Virus record (IMG/VR): IMGVR_UViG_3300031566_000262
Coordinates: 1 to 29,717 of that record
Length of the DNA stretch: 29,717 bases
Direction: 5' to 3' (one strand)
Source: a virus
The position numbers were made by a program, and so were the translations under genes. Below, piece after piece: positions 13,329-21,376 of this stretch. Under the pieces are notes generated by a model. It worked only from the letters and a program-made list of their open reading frames with translations, was not told where the DNA came from and ran no database searches. Numbering within the stretch: position 1 is the first letter of the stretch; each line of letters starts with the position of its first letter.

Positions 13329-13913
13329 ATGAAGACATACAGAAAATATAACGAAACAGAACGATACAATGTATTTTTTATAGCTGATGAACATTATTTT
13401 CATGAAAATATCCTTAGATTTCATCAACGACCATTCGAAAATGTATTAGAAATGAATGATGCGCTGATTGTTGCAAACAACGAAGTGGTTAAATCAGGGG
13501 ATTCAGTATATCATATAGGAGATTTTTCATTTGGTTCAGTGGTTGATACTTGGAAACTGCTATGCAAACTCAACGGAACGCATTATTTTATAGAAGGTTC
13601 TCATGATGATACAATGGTTCGCATGAATAGGAACCACAAATATCCCATCAACATGATTGGCAGAATAGAAGTGATTAGGATTGGGTCTATACATTGCGCT
13701 CTTTCCCATTATGCGCTGGAGATATGGCCCAAGAAACACTATGGTGCCGTTCATTTTCATGGACATTCGCATGGAAATTCCTGTATGAGAAAGAATAGGG
13801 CTGATCTTGGGGTGGATGTTATCGGCTATAATCCAATATCCATCGACCATGCTATGGAAATAATATGTGATATAAATGAAAACATAAAGGAGATGGATGA
13901 TGCCATACGATAG
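13329..13913 (+). CDS. Calcineurin-like metallophosphoesterase
   Basis: 194 aa with all metal motifs in order: IADEHYFH (D20, H22), HIGDF (D65), GSHDD (H92, in place of the usual GNHD), LSHYAL (H127) and HFHGHSHG (H146, H148). This is the two-metal phosphoesterase fold that cleaves phosphomono- or diesters. The Asn normally in GNHD is Ser here, which could affect the rate. Phage homologues are often found in early regions, with no single known substrate. Confidence 0.88.
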   Translation: MKTYRKYNETERYNVFFIADEHYFHENILRFHQRPFENVLEMNDALIVANNEVVKSGDSVYHIGDFSFGSVVDTWKLLCKLNGTHYFIEGSHDDTMVRMNRNHKYPINMIGRIEVIRIGSIHCALSHYALEIWPKKHYGAVHFHGHSHGNSCMRKNRADLGVDVIGYNPISIDHAMEIICDINENIKEMDDAIR

Positions 13914-14319
13914 TAGGATGCATGGATATTGCTTGAGATGCAAGAATCCTGGACGAGATAAATGTACAAAGTTATGCGATCAGGCAGAACATTATACCAA
14001 TCAGGATTATGTATATCAGAGAGAACGACTCATGTGTGATGTGGGAAGCGAATATTCTTCTGAACCCGAATTGCCCTATATTGGTGATTTAATTGAAAGC
14101 TTTGGTCCATTAGAGTGGAATATATTGAGGGCTGCCGGAATACCCGATCTAGAGATTAAGATGCTTCAATTATTTCATATTGAGGGTGAATCTTATCGAA
14201 AAATATCCCAAAAATGCTGTTTAGGGGTTAATGCCTGTAAGATACGCCTATCTAAGGCTAGAAAGAAATTAAGACACTTTTTTACAATAGTAGAAAGAGA
14301 GAATAATAATGAAGTGTAA
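13897..14319 (+). CDS. Zinc-finger plus sigma-region-4-like HTH protein, probable transcription regulator
   Basis: 140 aa. The N-terminus has CLRCKNPGRDKCTKLC (C12, C15, C23, C27), a likely zinc site. Residues about 84-127 resemble the helix-turn-helix of sigma70 region 4: LEIKMLQLFHIEGESYRKIS, then LSKARKKLRHFF. The gene lies just before the lysis and packaging genes, where phages often carry a late activator. It overlaps the previous gene by 17 bases; ATG codons at 13897 and 13900 are both possible starts. A full sigma factor is excluded because region 2 is missing. Confidence 0.68.
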   Translation: MMPYDSRMHGYCLRCKNPGRDKCTKLCDQAEHYTNQDYVYQRERLMCDVGSEYSSEPELPYIGDLIESFGPLEWNILRAAGIPDLEIKMLQLFHIEGESYRKISQKCCLGVNACKIRLSKARKKLRHFFTIVERENNNEV

Positions 14320-14494
14320 ACATGGCGTTGAATCAACACAATGCGCTTTCTGTACAGGAATTATAAAAACAACAAATTATCGACACGGACAACCACATCC
14401 GCATGATCTTGTAAGCTTATTTGATGGTTTAGCACCAGAAGAAGATTATGATTATGAAGATGAAATTGTCGAACAAGAAATAAGTTTAGCCTAA
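14309..14494 (+). CDS. Small zinc-finger-like protein
   Basis: 61 aa. Begins MKCKHGVESTQCAFC, a C-x-H-x6-C-x2-C ligand set, then a His-rich stretch (YRHGQPHPHD) and a very acidic tail (PEEDYDYEDEIVEQE). It overlaps the preceding regulator gene by 11 bases. Function unknown. Confidence 0.62.
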   Translation: MKCKHGVESTQCAFCTGIIKTTNYRHGQPHPHDLVSLFDGLAPEEDYDYEDEIVEQEISLA

Positions 14495-14562
14495 TCTAAA
14501 AGGCTGGATGACGGGTGGGATGCGTTAATCTGTGGTGGATTAACAACAAAATAGAGATTGAT

Positions 14563-15015
14563 ATGATTAACTGGAAGTTTGTCAAAAATTTTGAATCATA
14601 TGAATTTGATGACCCACGGGTTCCCGGAAGTGGAAGTCAAGTTAATGGGGAACTTTTGTTTAAACTTCAAAGTCTTAGAGATTTAGTTGATTTACCGATT
14701 ATAACTCATTGGAAAGTCGGCGGTTGTGTTGATATAAACGGAACCCATGGTCATGCAAAGAATAGTTACCATCTCAAATCAATGGGATGTAAAGCATGTG
14801 ATTTTCATTTTGATGATTCCAAAGATTTTATAGACCCAAGAAAGTTATATAGGTTTGTAGAAGAAATCGGATTTGGTGGAATTGGCGTTTATTATGATTG
14901 GCACTGGGATGGAAAGCTTTTACCAATTGGATTTCATGTTGATGTGCGTCCAGTAACCAAGACACAAAGATGGGTTAGGCGCGATAACAATTATTTATAT
15001 CTATTGGGGAGGTAA
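14563..15015 (+). CDS. M15-type peptidase, probable endolysin
   Basis: 150 aa from the ATG at 14563. A GTG at 14515 would add 16 residues before the domain and is less likely. The zinc site of M15 peptidases is visible: SYHLKSMGCKACDFHF (H70 and D80) and GFHVDVRP (H125). The spacing between H70 and D80 is about three residues longer than usual. N-terminal EFDDPRVPGSG is typical of phage members. It would cleave peptide cross-links or stem peptides of peptidoglycan. It has no signal peptide, so it needs the holin two genes downstream. Confidence 0.78.
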   Translation: MINWKFVKNFESYEFDDPRVPGSGSQVNGELLFKLQSLRDLVDLPIITHWKVGGCVDINGTHGHAKNSYHLKSMGCKACDFHFDDSKDFIDPRKLYRFVEEIGFGGIGVYYDWHWDGKLLPIGFHVDVRPVTKTQRWVRRDNNYLYLLGR

Positions 15016-15018
15016 AAT

Positions 15019-15630
15019 ATGAAAATTAATAAAATTAAAACATTGATATTTGGATTAATTTTATTAACATTTGGCGCAATGGGATTTTCAGCATGTGAGG
15101 TTTCACCAAGCAAGCAAGCCATATCTCAACTTAAAACAATCAATGGGGTTGTTCAATTTGAGGTTTTTGGAGAAATGACTGGATATACTTCAAAAATTCT
15201 TTATGAAAAAATTCAACTCATGAAAATTGCTGGATTAACTCATATGAAAATTTTTATAATGAGTGGTGGTGGAAATGCATTTGACTGTATGGGCGTTATA
15301 GATGTGCTTCAGGATGCCCAAAAGGCAGGAATTCATATTACAACTGTAGGAATAGGAATAGTTGCAAGTGCGGCTGTACCTGTGTTTTTATGTGGAGATA
15401 CTAGAATAGCTGGCCCCGATACAATTTTTATGCTTCATAAAATTGAACGTCCATCATATTTAGATGAAGATACAAAAGAAATTATTGAGCTTTTGGAATA
15501 TCAATATCAATCATTCGTAGTTGATCATTCTAATTTGACCTATGAACAAGTTGATAAAATATGTGGAGACTATACTTGGTTTACAGTTAAAGAAGCCATT
15601 CAATGGGGAATGGTAGACCAGGTTTTATAA
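15019..15630 (+). CDS. Secreted ClpP-like serine protease, probable lipoprotein
   Basis: 203 aa. The N-terminus has Lys residues, a hydrophobic core (LIFGLILLTFGAMGF) and FSAC, so either signal peptidase II would lipidate C26 or the segment stays as an anchor. The rest is ClpP/enoyl-CoA-hydratase fold: MSGGGNAFD (oxyanion region, 81-89), GIVASAA (nucleophile S117), FMLHK (H140), and a probable third residue D184 before EAIQWGMVD. In phages this fold is normally the head maturation protease next to the portal. Here it is exported and lies between the M15 peptidase and the holin. It may degrade periplasmic or envelope proteins during lysis or protect the infected cell; this is inference. Confidence 0.78.
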   Translation: MKINKIKTLIFGLILLTFGAMGFSACEVSPSKQAISQLKTINGVVQFEVFGEMTGYTSKILYEKIQLMKIAGLTHMKIFIMSGGGNAFDCMGVIDVLQDAQKAGIHITTVGIGIVASAAVPVFLCGDTRIAGPDTIFMLHKIERPSYLDEDTKEIIELLEYQYQSFVVDHSNLTYEQVDKICGDYTWFTVKEAIQWGMVDQVL

Positions 15631-15647
15631 TTCAAGGATAGACAATA

Positions 15648-15998
15648 ATGGGATTATTAAATATATTACTTGGACCTATAATGACTGTTTTAAAGGGAAC
15701 TGGAATTTTAAAAGACCCGGAAACAGAACTTAAAGTTCAAGAAGCAGTATCAAAACAGCTTGAAGCAAATCAAGATTTCTTTTTACAATATTTTACTGCA
15801 ACGATAGGAAAGGATGAACCCTGGTATTCACCGTCTAAATTATTTAGACCGCTTTGTTCATTTTCAATTGTTATATTTTATATCGTAGCAAGAATATATG
15901 GATTAGAGTTTACTCCCATGGACCAAACAATATTATTTGGTGTGGTTGGTTTCTGGTTTGGGGGAAGGACTTTAGAAAAATTAATAGGAAAAAATTAA
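15648..15998 (+). CDS. Holin, GTA/3TM type
   Basis: 116 aa. Hydrophobic segments at about 3-20 (LLNILLGPIMTVLKGTGIL, amphipathic), 68-86 (LCSFSIVIFYIVARIYGL) and 94-107 (TILFGVVGFWFGG). The central PWYSPSKLFRPL matches the W...RP signature of three-helix phage and GTA holins. It would form lesions in the inner membrane that let the M15 peptidase reach peptidoglycan. Position in the lysis cassette supports the call. Confidence 0.8.
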   Translation: MGLLNILLGPIMTVLKGTGILKDPETELKVQEAVSKQLEANQDFFLQYFTATIGKDEPWYSPSKLFRPLCSFSIVIFYIVARIYGLEFTPMDQTILFGVVGFWFGGRTLEKLIGKN

Positions 15999-16193
15999 AT
16001 GGCAGATAATGATTTTTTAGTTAGGATACAAAGGGTTGTTACTGAACTGTGTGATGAAGTAGATAATAAATGTAGCGATCCATATAAATTTGTATCTATG
16101 TTATATAATACAGAAATGTATATATGTCAACTGTTTGGACAAAGAATGGAGCGTCATTTAGACGGATTGAGAAGGATAAAAAATGACAGTTAG
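15999..16193 (+). CDS. Hypothetical protein, 64 aa
   Basis: The ATG lies directly after the holin stop, with no clear ribosome site, so translation is probably coupled. All-helical, charged, with two Cys (LCDEVDNKCSD) and an amphipathic C-terminus (RMERHLDGLRRIKND). A spanin is possible by position, but I see no signal peptide or lipobox, so I leave it unnamed. Confidence 0.6.
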   Translation: MADNDFLVRIQRVVTELCDEVDNKCSDPYKFVSMLYNTEMYICQLFGQRMERHLDGLRRIKNDS

Positions 16194-16335
16194 AAAATCA
16201 AAATCGGGGTCGGGCTACGAAACCGTTCATTGTCATGGAAAAGATAAGGGAAAAGTAATTGCTAAGTTCCCGACAAAAGCTAAGGCAATGGCTCAGCATC
16301 GGGCTATTATGGCAAACAAAAAGAAGGGTAAATAA
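16183..16335 (+). CDS. Small basic phage protein, 50 aa
   Basis: Starts MTVRKSKSGSGYETVHCHGK and continues KDKGKVIAKFPTKAKAMAQHRAIMANK. This short basic protein, with its central HCHGKDKGK and terminal HRAIMANK, is a recurrent type I recognise from many phage genomes near packaging genes. It overlaps the preceding gene by 11 bases. Probably nucleic-acid binding; function not established. Confidence 0.72.
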   Translation: MTVRKSKSGSGYETVHCHGKDKGKVIAKFPTKAKAMAQHRAIMANKKKGK

Positions 16336-16337
16336 CG

Positions 16338-16607
16338 ATGGCGAAGAAAGGTAAATTCAGTTTATCGTCAGATAGAAAATCTGCATTATATGAAAAGCTG
16401 GAAACACAAAAACCCCGGAAGGGGGAAACGCTTCCCACATATAATGAATTTGTATTTGGGGATGGTGTGGCAGAAGGATTTCTTTCTGCGAGAGCTAATG
16501 TAAAAAAGACCCACAAAGAAAGTGCCGTGATTAAAAAGATTAGTTCTAAGGCATCTAGTGCGATAGCAGAAAATCAAAGAAAAAAGAAAGAAGCCCTCGG
16601 TTACTAA
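16338..16607 (+). CDS. Hypothetical basic protein
   Basis: 89 aa starting MAKKGKFSLSSDRKSALYEK. Rich in Lys, Ser and Ala with a helical C-terminus (KKISSKASSAIAENQRKKKE). Its stop overlaps the next start as TAATG, placing it in the packaging operon. No recognised domain. Confidence 0.6.
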   Translation: MAKKGKFSLSSDRKSALYEKLETQKPRKGETLPTYNEFVFGDGVAEGFLSARANVKKTHKESAVIKKISSKASSAIAENQRKKKEALGY

Positions 16608-17011
16608 TGCCTAAAATACCAAAACATAAGACGGACGAGATAGCCAATGCAATGGCTATTCTATCAAACGAGGGTACCGAAATTCCAGAACGCTTATTGC
16701 GGTATGTAAAGTGGGGAGATAAATATCTATCTGGTAAAAAGAGACCAACCAAAAAAATGGTTGATAAGATATTGCTTGACTTTGCAAGAGATTTTAATAT
16801 ATGGCTTTTACAATTATCACTGGAAAAGGGTGATTTTGAAGCACTTGCGCGTATAGCATCAGAGGTATTGGATAGATATGAATCAAGACCAAAAGCTGAT
16901 ACAGAAATAGTTGAAGATGGAAAGGGAGTTGGCGGTATAGTTTTGTTGCCCCCACAAAACATTATTGGTGTACAGGATGTCGAAGAAAGAGATAATATGG
17001 AAACCGAATAA
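16607..17011 (+). CDS. Candidate terminase small subunit
   Basis: 134 aa, directly before and overlapping the large terminase gene by 35 bases, where the DNA-recognition subunit normally lies. Mostly helical; residues 8-60 could hold a DNA-binding domain (HKTDEIANAMAILSNEG) and 66-95 a helical oligomer segment. The C-terminus has a flexible acidic tail (VQDVEERDNMETE) of the kind that contacts the large subunit. Sequence similarity to a known family is not evident to me, so the call rests on position and size. Confidence 0.5.
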   Translation: MPKIPKHKTDEIANAMAILSNEGTEIPERLLRYVKWGDKYLSGKKRPTKKMVDKILLDFARDFNIWLLQLSLEKGDFEALARIASEVLDRYESRPKADTEIVEDGKGVGGIVLLPPQNIIGVQDVEERDNMETE

Positions 17012-18395
17012 GGGACCACAAACCAACTTTCTTAGCCGTGGTGAAGACGAAGTTCTTTATGGTGGGGCACGTGGCGGAGGTAAGTCAGAAGCAGCATTGA
17101 TGGGTGCCCTACGACATGTTGACAATCCAGAATATAAAGCAATCTTTTTTAGAAGGACATATCCACAGCTTCAAGATTTGATTGATAGGGCAAGGTCACG
17201 GTATAGGGCATTTGCACCAAAGGCTAGATGGCAAGAAGCAAAGCATAGATTCACATTTCCGAGTGGTGCCATTATTAATTTTGCTCATATGGAAAATGAG
17301 TTATCTGGTGAAGACCATCGTGGAAAAGAATATCATTATATTTGTTTTGAAGAGTTGACATATTTCTCGTATAAACAATATTCAGACCTAATAACATGTT
17401 CGCGGTCCAGCGTAAAAGAACTTATACCAAAAATAATTGCTACAACAAATCCTGGTGGACCAGGTCATATTTGGGTTAAGGATTATTTTATTGACCCAGC
17501 TCCACCCGGAACCACAATTATAAACAAAATTACGGGATTAACGCGAGTATTTATTCCAGCAAAGGTATGGGATAATCCAATACTTATTGCGAATGACCCA
17601 AGATATATTCTCAAACTGAGGGCACTTCCAGAACGTGATCGCAAGATGCAACTTGAAGGTGAATGGAATGTGTTTGAGGGTCAGGCATTGGCTGAGTGGA
17701 ATCCAGCATATCATATAATCAGCCATAGAGAACCGGACCAAAATACAACTAAATTTATTTCTATGGACTGGGGATATACAAAACCATTTTCTGTTGGTTG
17801 GTATGAAATAGATACATATGATAGATTATATAAATATAGAGAATGGTATGGTGTTCAGTATGATGAAGAAGGAAAGGTGCGGGGTAATGTTGGAATCCAA
17901 AAGGAGATTATAGATGTTGCCATATCTATTGTCCAACGCACAAAAGAACCTATTTCATATGTGGTTTGTGACCCATCCATGTGGGCAAAACATGGACACG
18001 GTGGTTCTATTGCTGCTATGCTTATTTCTAAACTTCCAAGAACTTGGAGCGTAATAAAGGGAGACAATGATAGAGTACAGGGAAAAGCACAGATACACTC
18101 CAGATTAAGGGTTAGACCAGACGGTAGACCGGGTGCTGAATTTTCAGAGAGATGCATTCATACACTTAGAACATTACCTGGACTTCCTGTTGGACAAACG
18201 AATACGGAAGACATAGATACTCGGTCTGAAGACCACGCTTATGATGAATTAAGATATGCAGTTATGTCTCAACCAGCGAATGATTATATAGTATATGGAG
18301 AGGGTGGAACGACTAAAAGTCTTTGTAGGATAGAAGACTTTAGGGCTATGCGGCGACAAAAAGAAGAAGAAAGGTTAGTAGATAGTTATGGGTAA
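16977..18395 (+). CDS. terL: Terminase large subunit (packaging ATPase and nuclease)
   Basis: 472 aa from the ATG at 16977; an upstream TTG start is less likely. ATPase domain: Walker A GGARGGGKSEA (29-39), Walker B YICFEE (121-126) and coupling motif ATTNPGGPG. Nuclease domain, RNase H fold: SMDWGYTKPF (D264), VCDPSMW (D332) and EDHAYDELRY (D419, D423). It drives DNA into the prohead and cuts the concatemer. Complete length for the family. Headful or cos packaging cannot be decided by eye. Confidence 0.95.
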   Translation: MSKKEIIWKPNKGPQTNFLSRGEDEVLYGGARGGGKSEAALMGALRHVDNPEYKAIFFRRTYPQLQDLIDRARSRYRAFAPKARWQEAKHRFTFPSGAIINFAHMENELSGEDHRGKEYHYICFEELTYFSYKQYSDLITCSRSSVKELIPKIIATTNPGGPGHIWVKDYFIDPAPPGTTIINKITGLTRVFIPAKVWDNPILIANDPRYILKLRALPERDRKMQLEGEWNVFEGQALAEWNPAYHIISHREPDQNTTKFISMDWGYTKPFSVGWYEIDTYDRLYKYREWYGVQYDEEGKVRGNVGIQKEIIDVAISIVQRTKEPISYVVCDPSMWAKHGHGGSIAAMLISKLPRTWSVIKGDNDRVQGKAQIHSRLRVRPDGRPGAEFSERCIHTLRTLPGLPVGQTNTEDIDTRSEDHAYDELRYAVMSQPANDYIVYGEGGTTKSLCRIEDFRAMRRQKEEERLVDSYG

Positions 18396-18576
18396 AGTTA
18401 GCAATTTTGTTATTCTTGACGCAGATGAAACAGATGAATTAATGTGTCCAGATTGTGACAGCAATACATTTAAAATATTACTAATCGACAACAAAGTTAT
18501 TGGTTATTTATGTAGAGATTGTAATCTTTTTATAGAGAAAGAGAATGGGACGGATAATAACCTCGACACTGCTTAA
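18388..18576 (+). CDS. Small zinc-ribbon protein
   Basis: 62 aa with CPDCDSNTFKIL and YLCRDCNLFI, a standard CxxC...CxxC zinc ribbon (about residues 20-45). It overlaps the terminase by 8 bases. No catalytic domain attached. It is one of two zinc-ribbon genes set between terminase and portal. Confidence 0.68.
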   Translation: MGKVSNFVILDADETDELMCPDCDSNTFKILLIDNKVIGYLCRDCNLFIEKENGTDNNLDTA

Positions 18577-19012
18577 TGAGAATATGCGCTGTGACTTATG
18601 CAATGGAGAGTTGGCATTAAGTTATACTGCCGTTAAGGATGAAGAAAGTCAGGTTAGAGTATATAAGTGCAAAGAATGTGGTGCTGAATATGATTTTAAA
18701 ATTCATAAATATACACCATTGACATGCCCCAAGCATATATGGATATTCTCTCATAGAATATTTATTGATACACCATTTAGTCATACAATTGAAATGGTAT
18801 TTATCTGTGATAGATGTGCATGCGAACGAAGAGAACGGCAGGATACATATGGTGTTGGAATAAGCGGTCGTGTAGAAATTGATGACCCACGGGTTTTGAA
18901 TACATTAATAATTAATAAATCATGGGCAAAACATTTTATAAATAATAAAGAAATATATAGAGATAACTTCAAAGATGCAACAGACCAACCCATGTATAAG
19001 GTCATAGTGTAA
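18545..19012 (+). CDS. Zinc-ribbon protein
   Basis: 155 aa from the ATG at 18545. An ATG at 18584 (MRCDLCN) would remove the 32-base overlap with the previous gene and is also plausible. CDLCNGE and YKCKECGAEYDF make one ribbon; CPKH and FICDRCACERR make a second possible metal site. The C-terminal ~60 residues are unlike anything I know. The position inside the head operon suggests a virion or packaging accessory role. Confidence 0.6.
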   Translation: MGRIITSTLLNENMRCDLCNGELALSYTAVKDEESQVRVYKCKECGAEYDFKIHKYTPLTCPKHIWIFSHRIFIDTPFSHTIEMVFICDRCACERRERQDTYGVGISGRVEIDDPRVLNTLIINKSWAKHFINNKEIYRDNFKDATDQPMYKVIV

Positions 19013-19022
19013 AGGGGTAACA

Positions 19023-20960
19023 ATGGCTAAGAGTTATGGTGGTACAACAAAAGATCACTTGATGCAATATTATCATGCAGTTAAGAAAGAGGCTGATGAT
19101 GCCATTAAAAATATCAGAACAGCACAAGATATATCTTTGGCCCAATACATGTGTAGTAAAAATTGGGGATCTGACAAGAAGAAGAAATGGCAATCAAAAA
19201 TATATATACCATTAGCTAAATCCACTGTAAAGAAAGCTGTGCGCCTCGTTAAAAAAGCGTTGCTTGATTCTGAGTATTATTTTGATTTTCGTGTTGCATC
19301 AAACGATGAACAGACCAAACAGTTTGCAAACTTGATGCGCCGAGTTCTTTTAATGCATCTTAACGCAGATAAATTTATCAATACATTTTCTGAGACCATT
19401 GAATCGGGATTTGTTCTCGGTGAAATGATTATGAAAATATGGGTTGAAAATGTTCCCGGACATTATTCAATTGATGCAGCACGAGACCAATATGTAAAAA
19501 AGACATTACCAAGATTACGTTTTAAGGCTATCAATCCATATGATTTTCATTTTACTCCCGACAAGAGAATTATGATTGAAGATGAGTTCATTAAGGTTCA
19601 TGATCTTATTACTCTTGCTGAAAAAGAAAGTTCTAAGATAGATAAATCAATACTGAATGAACTTATTAAGGGTGATTATAGCGGGGGAAGCGCAAGTTCA
19701 GACCGTGAAGAGAGATTACGAAAATTAGGAATAGCAGAACACAGTAATCACTTTAGAAACGATGTGTTAATATCCCACGTTTGGGGACCGGTTATTAATG
19801 CAAAAGGAAAAATCACGTTAGACAATGCACATTGGTTAGTGGCAAATGATAAGTATGCATTAACCCAACCAGAACCAAATCCATTTATACATGGTAGTGC
19901 TCCATATATTATTGGTAGTCCAATTCCTGTTATCTTTCGATATTTGGGAAAGGGAATAGTTGAAGATGTTGCTCCGCTTGAAGATGCTATTGTTAATTAT
20001 GTCAACCTGCAATTAGATAATCTCAAATGGATTATGCTTGGAATAAACGAAGTTGATGTAATGTCTTTATCCGATAAGGGAAAAGAAGAAACAAAAGATT
20101 TATATCCTGGAAAACTTATAGAGAAAAGAACCGGAACTGAAAAACCAGCCTTTACGCATACCGAGATAGGTACGCCGCCGGAAAAAGCAATGTCTATGTT
20201 GCAAGAGTTAAAGCAGTTTCGTGAGATGGATACAAATATTACCGAGTATGTACAATCGCAACCCGGAAGCAGAACTGATACGCTTGGAGAATATGAAGGT
20301 AAGCGTGGATCTGCTATGCAGGATTTTGCTAGTATAGCCGCAGATATTGAACAAGGATTTATGGTTGATTGTATAGATATGGCTCGTGACCTTGTTGTTC
20401 AATATATGTATCAGTTTGAAAAATATCCAGAGATTAAAGTTATATTTGACAATGCTAAACTCAATGTTAGCGCATTAAATCCAGCGCAAAAAAGGGCATT
20501 AATTGTAAACGACCTTGAAATAGCTGGACGTGGTATATCAATTTTCTTTGATAGGATGGATAAGCTTAACAAACTGGGTGCATATGTTAAAATGCTTAAT
20601 GCAATGCCGGAACCAGCACAAATGTTTCCTAAGTGGGAAGAGATTCTCAAGCGGGTTAATGATGCTTTTGCATTTGATAAACGTGAAGATCTTGTAAGAA
20701 CGATACAAGAAGTTGAACAGTTACAAAAACAAACACAACAAGCGCAGCAACAGCAAATGCAGCAACAGATTATGATTCAAATGCAAATGCAACAGTCGGA
20801 ATGGCAGAAAGAATTTAAACTTGAACAATTAAAAATTCAAGGTGAGTTGCAAAAACTTCGTGAAGAAATAAAATCTGATGATGCAGAACGTGACTTGAAG
20901 TGGGATATTGCTGTACTTAAAGCAACCAATGAACGTAAAAAACAAAATGCTAAAGATTAA
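19023..20960 (+). CDS. Portal protein
   Basis: 645 aa behind AAAGGGG. The order (terminase, portal, scaffold, coat) and length fit a P22/podovirus-type portal. Features: the helical N-terminus, YIPLAKSTVKKAVRLVKKAL, a wing/stem region with VNYVNLQLDNLKWIMLGIN and PGKLIEKRTGTEKP, and a C-terminal Gln-rich coiled coil (QTQQAQQQQMQQQIMIQMQM) ending in a charged helix. It forms the dodecameric ring for DNA entry and tail attachment. Confidence 0.88.
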   Translation: MAKSYGGTTKDHLMQYYHAVKKEADDAIKNIRTAQDISLAQYMCSKNWGSDKKKKWQSKIYIPLAKSTVKKAVRLVKKALLDSEYYFDFRVASNDEQTKQFANLMRRVLLMHLNADKFINTFSETIESGFVLGEMIMKIWVENVPGHYSIDAARDQYVKKTLPRLRFKAINPYDFHFTPDKRIMIEDEFIKVHDLITLAEKESSKIDKSILNELIKGDYSGGSASSDREERLRKLGIAEHSNHFRNDVLISHVWGPVINAKGKITLDNAHWLVANDKYALTQPEPNPFIHGSAPYIIGSPIPVIFRYLGKGIVEDVAPLEDAIVNYVNLQLDNLKWIMLGINEVDVMSLSDKGKEETKDLYPGKLIEKRTGTEKPAFTHTEIGTPPEKAMSMLQELKQFREMDTNITEYVQSQPGSRTDTLGEYEGKRGSAMQDFASIAADIEQGFMVDCIDMARDLVVQYMYQFEKYPEIKVIFDNAKLNVSALNPAQKRALIVNDLEIAGRGISIFFDRMDKLNKLGAYVKMLNAMPEPAQMFPKWEEILKRVNDAFAFDKREDLVRTIQEVEQLQKQTQQAQQQQMQQQIMIQMQMQQSEWQKEFKLEQLKIQGELQKLREEIKSDDAERDLKWDIAVLKATNERKKQNAKD

Positions 20961-20971
20961 TGAGGAATGAT

Positions 20972-21178
20972 ATGTCAGTTAAGGTAATACCCATTACAAA
21001 AGAATATCGTGATGGATATGATAATATGAATTGGAATTTGGAAAATACTCGGCCCACGAGAACATCAGAAGATTTTTTTAAAGCATCCCCAGAAGACATA
21101 ACAGAATTAAAACAAAGAATACAAGCTCGATGGGATTATAATAAAAGAGTTCAGGAATCATTTAATGATAGACATTAA
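20972..21178 (+). CDS. Hypothetical protein, 68 aa
   Basis: The ATG at 20972 follows GAGGAA, making it better than the in-frame ATG at 20960 that overlaps the portal stop. Polar, with YRDGYDNMNWNLENTRPTRT and a charged C-terminal helix. No family recognised. Small genes of this type often sit between portal and scaffold. Confidence 0.6.
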   Translation: MSVKVIPITKEYRDGYDNMNWNLENTRPTRTSEDFFKASPEDITELKQRIQARWDYNKRVQESFNDRH

Positions 21179-21374
21179 AGAAGGATATATTACAGAGTTT
21201 GCCAATTCTAAAGAATGGCGAAATGTTATGAAACCATTGTTGGAAAACCAGATTGAATTGGTTGAAAACAAAATGGAAGGTGCAGTCTTGCCACATGATA
21301 CCCATGCGCTTAAAGAGACATGGACCACGTTACGCAGACTGATTGCAATAATAGATATTTACAATGAGGAATAA
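21165..21374 (+). CDS. Hypothetical protein, 69 aa
   Basis: Overlaps the preceding gene by 14 bases. Helical: EFANSKEWRNVMKPLLENQI and HALKETWTTLRRLIAIIDIY. Proteins with this pattern are common next to phage portals, but have no known role that I can cite. Cytosolic by composition. Confidence 0.6.
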   Translation: MIDIKEGYITEFANSKEWRNVMKPLLENQIELVENKMEGAVLPHDTHALKETWTTLRRLIAIIDIYNEE

Positions 21375-21376
21375 TT

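Noticed and set aside
15019-15630. Head maturation protease
   Set aside because: The ClpP fold fits, but an export signal and a place between endolysin and holin do not.
15999-16193. Spanin
   Set aside because: Position after the holin fits, but no signal peptide, lipobox or membrane anchor is visible.
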